Shown here piece after piece: positions 51,365-61,737 of a stretch of 64,000 nucleotides of DNA (position 1 is the stretch's first letter; each line of letters begins with the position of its first letter). Both the position numbers and the translations under genes were made by a program. Origin of the DNA: Diprion similis (lineage: Eukaryota; Arthropoda; Insecta; Hymenoptera; Diprionidae). A model generated the notes under the pieces. It did not search any database. It was not told the origin of the DNA and was given only the letters and a program-made list of their open reading frames with translations. Location: contig NC_060112.1 in NCBI RefSeq assembly GCF_021155765.1, forward strand, positions 27,333,501 to 27,397,500, read 5' to 3'.

Positions 51365-53826
51365 CATACAATCAGTAGTTGTGGGTCGCCAATATCGATT
51401 AATCACTGAAGTGAAATGGACAACTTGATCGAGTTCGCATAATTATGGGTATTAACGGGGAGTTGAAAATTGTTGTAAATTATTAGAATGAAGTTTTTCT
51501 TTACCTTTCGTAAGATTGCTTCTCCTGGAACCGTTGGATAGGTGTGATGAAGGAACTTGTTTTAAATGAACATTGAATTTAGATTTGGAATTGGTTTAAA
51601 ATGGAATATATTTTGATTAAACACACAGAATATGAATGAACAGTTTTGATAATATAAAATTGGACAATGAATCGGGCAGAGATTCGTCGTTGGAATGCAA
51701 GTGCTAGAGGGTTTTACCGCAAGGATCTACTGCGAGTACTAGTTGTTACTGGAGATAAAAACCAAGAGAGTGAATGATCGCTGGGTGCTCGTATTTATTC
51801 AGATCGGTAGCGGTAGGGGTGTGAAATCCTCTCCTCAAGCATTACCCCACAACAACGCATTTCTTCCCCTTATTCTGAAAATTAAAACTAGGTTGGTATG
51901 CTGTGCTATGGGATTTATTAGTGCCGGGTGCGAGAAGACGGTCGGGGCCCCGTACGCACAATAAGGGGTAAGCCAAGCGCACGGTCTTACATACAGGTCT
52001 GGAAACTCCATTGGAGGGGGTAGGTCGCTTATTGAAGCCGTGTTGATAGTTCACTAGTCACCACTGGGTTCGCTGCGATCTTATCAGCTTAACAGCCGAG
52101 GCAGGGCCGGGGGGGTCCAGACAGACCGTGGTATTCGCTCACTCATCGTATTTATTGAGGTTATTGTTATCCTGGTAACTAAACCGCAGCGACAACTGGT
52201 GGTGCCGCTAGAATCGAATTTGCCCTTGCTAAGCGACACGAATAATCGTGGCTCCCAGCATATAAGTTTCCAGAACTGTGTGTAAGACCGTGGCCAAGCG
52301 TCAGGTACTCTAGTCTGGCAGCTTTCCGAGCGGAGCGCTGCTGCGGAGTTAGTTCTGAGCGTCTGCGCTGTGCCCGTGTGGCGTTGTAAGCGTGCAGCGT
52401 GCGGCTGATTGGGTGGGGGAAAAGCGAGCACGAGTAGTGAGCAACCAAGTTCGGAGCGAGGAGCCCGGCAAACGGATGCGTCGTCACGAGAGATTCGGTT
52501 CGCTTTCCGCCGCATATGTCACAGTAGGGAAACCGCGAGAGGTGACCGCGGCACCAGGAAGGTCAGAATAAGCTCGGTTATTCCACGACAGTGACACTCC
52601 AAAGGCGAATCGATCCAAAATCGCCCTAAAAAGTTTCAAAACATCCAGAAGACAAATCCAGCCACCGCGGTAAAGAAATGTCCTTTAAGGCGCCGCTGAA
52701 CTGACTTGAAAATATCAAATCGTGACGCCATAAGTACGTGCAGCGCGTCTGAATATAAAACGGTAAAATAACACTGCTGATTTCATTGGCTTGTTCTGTT
52801 AGATCCAACCAATGATATCAGTTACAGATCCAGACATACTTCTTGTGGGCCATGAACGGGCTGCTGTCACATGAAAATCGCCGTTACGAATTGTGCCATA
52901 TTTACAAAAAAAACAACTGATAGTATAAGTTTTCCCGAATAAAGTGAGTGCTTTTGTACGTGGCTAACTATCTGGCGAGAGTGAAATAAGTTGTGAAACA
53001 GTGCAATCAGTGAATATTCAACATGCGGTAGCTCCGATCGGCCATGTTTGTTGTTGCGTGATTTTATTCACTTCATTATTCTTTATTAACAAAATTATCA
53101 GCGATTTGCATGACCAGTGAGTCAGTTAGCCACGTACACTTTTATTCAAGCTTCAATTAAAAATTTTTCCGAGTGAGATTCGTGCTTCCGTTCTCGCAGG
53201 ATTCGTAATGGCGTTTCATCTAATTACCTCGCTTCTGACGGCTAGAAATATATATATGACATGCCAGGTCAGCGGGGTCTTGAAGCACCTAGTCGGAACG
53301 CAGGGCTCAGAGAATATAAACAACAGTCGAAATAAAGCAAACTCGAATGTGTATAGTGTGTAGTGAGTTCTGCTTTCCGAAACGCTAACACACAGGTGGG
53401 TGCAAAAAAAAAACGGCGGCGGTGGCCGTGGCTCGCATATGTTTAATACAAGTTCGGACATCCGTGACAGTGACCCATAGAAGGTTGAATTGAGCTCAGG
53501 GACTCCACCAACCCAGCTGGGGTTGAGGCACAACACGAACGTGAGTACGAAAAACAATAATATGTTAATGGCAGGCACAAGTTTGCATAAGGAGAGCCTT
53601 TCTGGAAGTATGGCATCATGAGGTTGAAATCATGATAGCTTTCCCAAAATAGTCGCAGCCCAGAGTTGAAAATCAATCATTCAGGTTAGTCCGAGTCGGA
53701 TCAAAATCACGTCGGCCATAATAAGTGTAGAGATATCACCTTCGGTCGACGAATTCAATCGCCGGTCAGGTTGAGGTCAGGTTTTGATGATGTAGTATAT
53801 TACGAATATAGTAAACAGACTGTATA
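51365..53826. other. Gene-free region between IPO13 and subtelomere
   Basis: GC-richer blocks (51780-52600) are open in several frames but match no family I know, and overlapping frames on both strands argue against coding. A 43-bp piece at 52541-52583 resembles the subtelomeric 123-bp subrepeat. Nothing else supported. Confidence 0.45.
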
Positions 53827-54270
53827 CAGGGTGTTCCAGACTAAAGTGCAAGAATTGATAGGGGTTGTAGAGGAGGTTGAACTGAGTGAATTAAACGGAA
53901 GAACATGTGGTCTCCAAAGTCGCGTTTGCGAGATACGACCGGTCAAAAAAGACCTGCTAAGCGCCGACGTGTAGGCAACCGAATGTACATCAGGCAGCGG
54001 TTAGCGGTCTTGTTGATGCGCGTTTGACTATCAACGCGAAACATAACGCGTTCAAATTCACGAGTTTCAAACAGAAACACTCCTGACATTGAATTTTGCC
54101 GGCGGTGTGTGTGCTTGATTGCCTAAATGCCGGCGTTTAGCGAGACTTTTCTGACTGGTCGTATCTCGCGGACGCGACTTCGGAGACCACATGTTCTGTG
54201 GGTTAATTCACTCAGTTCGACCTCCTCTACAACCCCTATTAATTTTTACACTTTAGTCTGGGACACCCTG
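53827..54270. mobile_element. MITE with long TIRs, 444 bp
   Basis: Terminal inverted repeats of about 170 bp start cagggtgttccagact and end agtctgggacaccctg. A TATA target duplication flanks the element (53823-53826 and 54271-54274). Within the arms, aggggttgtagaggaggt and its complement match almost exactly. Open frames in each arm mirror one another. No transposase, so non-autonomous. Confidence 0.85.
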
Positions 54271-54842
54271 TATAAGGATCGAACAGAACAGCGGATGAAG
54301 CAGTATGCCTACGAATCTCGAAGAATAGAGTAGGTGTGTGAGTAGTGGTAACTTTCGGACGAGTGATAATGTAATGTAAATCCTGGCCAGGTAACAATAA
54401 AAAAAAACCACTCATTGACAACGACACTTTTCCAGAAAAGAATTGGTAAAATCACGTTATTTTCACCCACAACTAAGAATCCATGATGACCGCTCTGACT
54501 TCAATATTATACAAATTTATTCATTCATCTCCGTTTGATCGCTAGACATTAATTGACATTTCTACGACTATTGTCCGATTTTATATTATTTATCTTTGGT
54601 CTACAATTGATACATTTTGTGCCGTCTATGTGTGCTTCGTTGGACTAACAAGTCCGGTTGGTGGGCTTGCGACGAGCAGTGACCATTTTCTTTCCACATA
54701 TTGTGAGGTCTTCTTAAAAATATGTTTTGATAAATGAATGAATAATTGCCAACACACATTTTCATCAACCCCTCCGTATATTTGTCTTTTGATTATTTCT
54801 TTCTATTTTTTGGATTTATTATCATTCGAAAATTGTTGCAAG

Positions 54843-54910
54843 GTTTAGGTCAGGTTTAGGTCAGGTTTAGGTCAGGTTTAGGTCAGGTTTAGGTCAGGTT
54901 TAGGTCAGGT
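54843..54910 (+). repeat. Degenerate telomere-like 11-bp repeat
   Basis: About six copies of TTTAGGTCAGG (TTAGG plus TCAGG with one extra T) precede the first pure TTAGG array. They form a variant-repeat boundary on the side away from the presumed chromosome end. Confidence 0.9.
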
Positions 54911-55098
54911 TTAGGTTAGGTTAGGTTAGGTTAGGTTAGGTTAGGTTAGGTTAGGTTAGGTTAGGTTAGGTTAGGTTAGGTTAGGTTAGGTTAGGTTAGG
55001 TTAGGTTAGGTTAGGTTAGGTTAGGTTAGGTTAGGTTAGGTTAGGTTAGGTTAGGTTAGGTTAGGTTAGGTTAGGTTAGGTTAGGTTAGGTTAGGTTA
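54911..55098 (+). repeat. (TTAGG)n telomeric array 1
   Basis: About 37 uninterrupted copies of the insect telomere pentamer, G-rich strand reading rightward, ending abruptly in ttatagccgtgaccacc. Confidence 0.97.
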
Positions 55099-57170
55099 TA
55101 GCCGTGACCACCGGTCGACTTCCGGTTTTTGAGTGAACTTTTTCGGATTTTTTCCGCTCTTTCCAATGCCGCTAATTATTCCAAAATCTACCGGGCCGTT
55201 TTTGAGATTTTGAGGGGGGGGGGGGGGCAAAAATGGGGGGGGGCGAGGGGGGGTGGGTGGGTCGGGTGCAGGATCCCCCCGCCCGTTATGTCCCCCACGG
55301 CCCCCTCCCCCCTCCCCCATTTGACCCCCCCCGGGGGGGGTGGGGGGGGAACGGTTGCTGGACCTATTTGGTCCTGGCATGAACTTTTCAGCCCTTGATT
55401 TATCGAAAAAAATGAGCCCCTAACCAACCCTCTCCGTAGATTGGTTCAAAAGATAGGCGTTTTTCGAAAAATATCACCCACCTAACCTGACCCGACCCAA
55501 CTCAAAAAGTGATGGTCGGACGCATAAAAGTTCTGCGCACCCGTTTCCGATGTCAGACTGACACCCCCCCTCAAAACCCCCCCCGCGGGGGGCGTGGGGG
55601 GGGAACCGTCGCTGGACCTAATTGGTCCAGACATGAACTTGGTAGAGCTTGATTTATCGAACAAAACGAGCCCTCAACGAACCCTCTCCGTAGAACGGTT
55701 CAGGAGATATGAATTTTTGAAAATTATTTCGCACCTAACCTAACCTATGTCGGAAACAACGGAAATTTTCTAAGTTTTTTTTCGAAATTTTCGTCACACA
55801 GAAACTTGTTTTTTAGGCGTTTCAAACGATTCTGAGCCGATCTGTACCTATTTCGCGGGAACTTTTTTTTTTTTTTTTGAACGCACAACCCCAAAAACTT
55901 TGAAATTTTTCGAATTTTGAAAAAAAAAAATGTTACTCAGAGACTTGTTTTCTACGCGTTTCGAACGATTCTGAGCCGATCTGTACCTATCTCGCGGGAA
56001 CTTTTTTTTTTTTTTTTGAACGCACAACCCCAAAAACTTTGAAATTTTTCGAATTTTCAAAAAAAAAATGTTAACCAGAGACTTGTTTTCTACGCGTTTC
56101 GAACGATTCTGAGCCGATCTGTACCTATTTCGCGGGAACTTTTTTTTTTTTTTCTTCCTAATTCCACCGCCCAACTCAAAAACTTCAAAATCGCCCCGGA
56201 AAATTCCGAAAAAATTCCAGGGGACCAGAGCGGTCATCGCGGTGAAAAAACCTCCTTGGAAGCATGTCGCTAAATCTCACGGTTCGGATTTTACAGCCGG
56301 CGTTTCCGCTTTCCCGGCGACCGACTTCCGATTCGACACCACCATCGCGTTTAGATGGCCATAATCCAGCGGGGACCCGCGGTAATTCAAATTTCAAGTC
56401 AATCGGATCGATTTCAGAAAAGTTAGGACAAGTTCGGCCCTCCGAGACATTGGATTCCGGACGGTTGGAATATGTTCGGCTTCCGGATTCTGCGGCGGCC
56501 GGAAGGTGAGAAAGGGTTCGGCTTCCCGAAACCACAACACACACGAGGGTACGAACAACGCGAAAGGTGGTCGCGGCACCCGGAAGGTTGGAATAAGTTC
56601 GGCTTCCGGATTCTACGGCGGCCGAGAGGTTAGGAAGGGTTCGGCTCCCCGAAACCACAACACACACGGGGGTACGAACAACGCGAAAGGTGGTCGCGGC
56701 ACCCGGAAGGTTGGAATAAGTTCGGCTTCCGGATTCTACGGCGGCCGAGAGGTTAGGAAGGGTTCGGCTCCCCGAAACCACAACACACACGGGGGTACGA
56801 ACAACGCGAAAGGTGGTCGCGGCACCCGGAAGGTTGGAATAAGTTCGGCTTCCGGATTCTACGGCGGCCGAGAGGTTAGGAAGGGTTCGGCTCCCCGAAA
56901 CCACAATGCACATCTATAGTTCCAAAACCGTACACTTTTCAGGGGTACTTGATATTAAGTTTTTTGACCGCGACAGCTTGCCCAATTTTTCAGAATTTTC
57001 TCAGATTTTTTCACTGATATTTTGAAATTTTTGGAACAGGTACAAAAATGAAAAAAACGTCTTCGAAAGTTACCCTGGGTCGTCTCAGAATCGCCTAAAA
57101 CGCCTAGAAAACACTTCTCCCCGTGACGAAAATTTCGAAAAAAACTTTGAAAATTTCCGACGCTCTAGAG
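55099..57170 (+). repeat. Subtelomeric repeat unit 1 (about 2.07 kb)
   Basis: Order of parts: tagccgtgaccaccggtcga head; G/C homopolymer-rich block around 55210-55350; a second such block around 55560-55610; about 140-bp subrepeats each with a poly-T tract (near 55861, 56002, 56140); a unique segment; 123-bp subrepeats (56461-56910, three full-length plus one variant at the start); then an AT-rich tail ending cgctctagag. Open frames within it reflect the 123-bp period (41 codons), not genes. Confidence 0.93.
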
Positions 57171-57367
57171 TAGGTTAGGTTAGGTTAGGTTAGGTTAGGT
57201 TAGGTTAGGTTAGGTTAGGTTAGGTTAGGTTAGGTTAGGTTAGGTTAGGTTAGGTTAGGTTAGGTTAGGTTAGGTTAGGTTAGGTTAGGTTAGGTTAGGT
57301 TAGGTTAGGTTAGGTTAGGTTAGGTTAGGTTAGGTTAGGTTAGGTTAGGTTAGGTTAGGTTAGGTTA
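57171..57367 (+). repeat. (TTAGG)n telomeric array 2
   Basis: About 39 uninterrupted TTAGG copies in the same orientation as array 1. Confidence 0.97.
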
Positions 57368-59590
57368 TAGCCGTGACCACCGGTCGACTTCCGGTTTTTG
57401 AGTGAACTTTTTCGGATTTTTTCCGCTCTTTCCAATGCCGCTAATTATTCCAAAATCTACCGGGCCGTTTTTGAGATTTTGAGGGGGGGGGGGGCAAAAA
57501 TGGGGGGGGGCGAGGGGGGGTGGGTGGGTCGGGTGCAGGATCCCCCCGCCCGTTATGTCCCCCACGGCCCCCTCCCCCCTCCCACATTTGACCCCCCCCG
57601 GGGGGGGTGGGGGGGGGAACGGTTGCTGGACCTATTTGGTCCTGGCATGAACTTTTCAGCCCTTGATTTATCGAAAAAAATGAGCCCCTAACCAACCCTC
57701 TCCGTAGATTGGTTCAAAAGATAGGCGTTTTTCGAAAAATATCACCCACCTAACCTGACCCGACCCAACTCAAAAAGTGATGGTCGGACGCATAAAAGTT
57801 CTGCGCACCCGTTTCCGATGTCAGACTGACACCCCCCCTTACAACCCCCCCCGCGGGGGGCGTGGGGGGGGAACCGTCGCTGGACCTAATTGGTCCAGAC
57901 ATGAACTTGGTAGAGCTTGATTTATCGAACAAAACGAGCCCTCAACGAACCCTCTCCGTAGAACGGTTCAGGAGATATGAATTTTTGAAAATTATTTTGC
58001 ACCTAACCTAACCTATGTCGGAAACAACGGAAATTTTCTAAGTTTTTTTCCGAAATTTTCGTCACACAGAAACTTGTTTTTTAGGCGTTTCAAACGATTC
58101 TGAGCCGATCTGTACCTATGTCGCGGGAACTTTTTTTTTTTTTTTCGAACGCACAACCCCAAAAACTTTGAAATTTTTCGAATTTTGAAAAAAAAAAATG
58201 TTTCCTAGAGACTTGTTTTCTACGCGTTTCGAACGATTCTGAGCCGATCTGTACCTATTTCGCGGGAACTTTTTTTTTTTTTTTGAACGCACAACCCCAA
58301 AAACTTTGAAATTTTTCGAATTTTCAAAAAAAAAAATGTTACCCAGAGACTTGTTTTCTACGCGTTTCGAACGATTCTGAGCCGATCTGTACCTATCGCG
58401 CGGGAACTTTTTTTTTTTTTTTTGAACGCACAACCCCAAAAACTTTGAAATTTTTCGAATTTTGAAAAAAAAAATGTTACCCAGAGACTTGTTTTCTACG
58501 CGTTTCGAACGATTCTGAGACGATCTGTACCTATTTCGCGGGAACTTTTTTTTTTTTTTTTGAACGCACGACCCAAAAAACTTTGAAATTTATCGAATTT
58601 CGAAAAAAAAATTAGTCACCCAGAGACTTGTTTTCTGGGCGTTTTGGACGATTCTGAGCCGATCGGTACCTATTTGTCGGGAACTTTTTTTTTTTTTTTC
58701 CTAATTCCACCGCCCAACTCAAAAACTTCAAAATCGCCCCGAAAAATTCCGAAAAAATTCCAGGGGACCAGTGCGGTCATCGCGGTGAAAAAACCTCCTC
58801 AGAAGCATGTCGCTAAATCTCACGGTTCGGATTTTACAGCCGGCGTTTCCGCTTTCCCGGCGACCGACTTCCGATTCGACACCACCATCGCGTTTAGATG
58901 GCCATAATCAAGCGGGGACCCGCGGTAATTCAAATTTCAAGTCGATCGGATCGATTTCAGAAAAGTTAGGACAAGTTCGGCCCTCCGAGACGTTGGATTC
59001 CGGACGGTTGGAATATGTTCGGCTTCCGGATTCTGCGGCGGCCGAGAGGTTAGGAAGGGTTCGGCTCCCCGAAACCACAACACACACGGGGGTACGAACA
59101 ACGCGAAAGGTGGTCGCGGCACCCGGAAGGTTGGAATAAGTTCGGCTTCCGGATTCTACGGCGGCCGAGAGGTTAGGAAGGGTTCGGCTCCCCGAAACCA
59201 CAACACACACGGGGGTACGAACAACGCGAAAGGTGGTCGCGGCACCCGGAAGGTTGGAATAAGTTCGGCTTCCGGATTCTACGGCGGCCGAGAGGTTAGG
59301 AAGGGTTCGGCTCCCCGAAACCACAATGCACATCTATAGTTCCAAAACCGTACACTTTTCAGGGGTACTTGATATCAAGTTTTTTGACCGCGACAGCTTG
59401 CCCAATTTTTCAGAATTTTCTCAGATTTTTTCACTGATATTTTGAAATTTTTGGAACAGGTACAAAAATAAAAAAAACGTCTTCGAAAGTTACCCTGGGT
59501 CGTCTCAGAATCGCCCGAAACGCCTAGAAAACACTTCTCCCCGTGACGAAAATTTCGAAAAAAACTTTGAAAATTTCCGACGCTCCAGAG
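57368..59590 (+). repeat. Subtelomeric repeat unit 2 (about 2.22 kb)
   Basis: Same parts as unit 1 but with more poly-T subrepeats (about five) and fewer 123-bp subrepeats (about three). Diagnostic variants include ccccttacaacc where units 1 and 3 have ccctcaaaacc. These variants are shared with unit 4. Confidence 0.93.
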
Positions 59591-59672
59591 TAGGTTAGGT
59601 TAGGTTAGGTTAGGTTAGGTTAGGTTAGGTTAGGTTAGGTTAGGTTAGGTTAGGTTAGGTTAGGTTAGGTTA
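59591..59672 (+). repeat. (TTAGG)n telomeric array 3
   Basis: About 16 uninterrupted TTAGG copies, the shortest complete array. Confidence 0.97.
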
Positions 59673-61500
59673 TAGCCGTTGCCATCGGTGGACTTTCGGT
59701 TTTTGAGTGAACTTTTTCGGATTTTTTCCGCTCTTTCCGATGCCGCTATTTTTTCCAAAATCTATCGGGCCGTTTTTGAGATTTTGAGGGGGGGGGGGGC
59801 AAAAATGGGGGGGGGGGCGAGGGGGGGTAGGTGGGTCGGGTGCAGGATCCCCCCGCCCGTCATGTCCCCCACGGCCCCCTCCCCCCTCCCTCATTTGACC
59901 CCCCCCCGGGGGGGGTGGGGGGGGGAACGGTTGCTGGACCTATTTGGTCCTGGCATGAACTTTTCAGCCCTTGATTTATCGAAAAAAATGAGCCCCTAAC
60001 CAACCCTCTCCGTAGATTGGTTCAAAAGATAGGCGTTTTTCGAAAAATATCACCCACCTAACCTGACCCGACCTAACTCAAAAAGTGATGGTCGGACGCA
60101 TAAAAATTCTGCGCACCCGTTTCCGATGTCAGACTGACACCCCCCCTCAAAACCCCCCCCGCGGGGGGCGTGGGGGGGGGAACCGTCGCTGGACCTAATT
60201 GGTCCAGACATGAACTTGGTAGAGCTTGATTTATCGAACAAAACGAGCCCTCAACGAACCCTCTCCGTAGAACGGTTCAGGAGATATGAATTTTTGAAAA
60301 TTATTTCGCACCTAACCTAACCTATGTCGGAAACAACGGAAATTTTCTAAGTTTTTTTCCGAAATTTTCGTTACACAGAAACTTGTTTTTTAGGCGTTTC
60401 AAACGATTCTGAGCCGATCTGTACCTATTTCGCGGGAACTTTTTTTTTTTTTTTTGAACGCACAACCCCAAAAACTTTGAAATTTTTCGAATTTTGAAAA
60501 AAAAAAATGTTACTCAGAGACTTGTTTTCTACGCGTTTCGAACGATTCTGAGCCGATCTGTACCTATTTGGCGGGTACCTTTTTTTTTTTTTTTTTGAAC
60601 GCACGACCCAAAAAACTTTGAAATTTATCGAATTTCGAAAAAAAAATGTTACCCAGAGACTTGTTTTCTGGGCGTTTTGGACGATTCTGAGCCGATCGGT
60701 ACCTATTTGTCGAGACTTTTTTTTTTTTTTTTCCGAATTCCACCGCCCAACTCAAAAACTTCAAAATCGCCCCGGAAAATTCCGAAAAAATTCCAGTGAA
60801 CCAGTGCGGTCATCGCGGTGAAAAAACCTCCTCAGAAGCATGTCGCTAAATCTCACGGTTCGGATTTTACAGCCGGCGTTTCCGCTTTCCCGGCGACCGA
60901 CTTCCGATTCGACACCACCATCGCGTTTAGATGGCCATAATCAAGCGGGGACCCGCGGTAATTCAAATTTCAAGTCGATCGGATCGATTTCAGAAAAGTT
61001 AGGACAAGTTCGGCCCTCCGAGACGTTGGATTCCGGACGGTTGGAATATGTTCGGCTTCCGGATTCTGCGGCGGCCGGAAGGTGAGAAAGGGTTCGGCTT
61101 CCCGAAACCACAACACACACGAGGGTACGAACAACGCGAAAGGTGGTCGCGGCACCCGGAAGGTTGGAATAAGTTCGGCTTCCGGATTCTACGGCGGCCG
61201 AGAGGTTAGGAAGGGTTCGGCTCCCCGAAACCACAATGCACATCTATAGTTCCAAAACCGTACACTTTACAGGGGTACTTGTGATCAAGTTTTTTGACCG
61301 CGACAGCTTGCCCAATTTTTCAGAATTTTCTTAGATTTTTTCACTGATATTTTGAAATTTTTGGAACAGGTACAAAAATAAAAAAAACGTCTTCGAAAGT
61401 TACCCTAGGTCGTCTCAGAATCGCCCGAAACGCCTAGAAAACACTTCTCCCCGTGACAAAAATTTCGAAAAAAACTTTGAAAATTTTCGAAGCTCCAGAG
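59673..61500 (+). repeat. Subtelomeric repeat unit 3 (about 1.83 kb)
   Basis: The shortest unit: about three poly-T subrepeats and about two 123-bp subrepeats. Its head is variant (gccgttgccatcggtgga), as is its tail (tgtgatcaag where units 2 and 4 have gatatcaag). Confidence 0.93.
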
Positions 61501-61737
61501 TAGGTTAGGTTAGGTTAGGTTAGGTTAGGTTAGGTTAGGTTAGGTTAGGTTAGGTTAGGTTAGGTTAGGTTAGGTTAGGTTAGGTTAGGTTAGGTTAGGT
61601 TAGGTTAGGTTAGGTTAGGTTAGGTTAGGTTAGGTTAGGTTAGGTTAGGTTAGGTTAGGTTAGGTTAGGTTAGGTTAGGTTAGGTTAGGTTAGGTTAGGT
61701 TAGGTTAGGTTAGGTTAGGTTAGGTTAGGTTAGGTTA
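61501..61737 (+). repeat. (TTAGG)n telomeric array 4
   Basis: About 47 uninterrupted TTAGG copies, the longest array in the window. Confidence 0.97.

Noticed and set aside
52084..52515. 143-codon minus-strand open frame
   Set aside because: GC-rich segment open in several frames on both strands, with no recognisable protein features or splice context.
56185..56913. 242-codon minus-strand open frame in the subtelomere
   Set aside because: The frame is open because the 123-bp subrepeat is a multiple of three; the opposite strand is open too, and there is no conserved domain.
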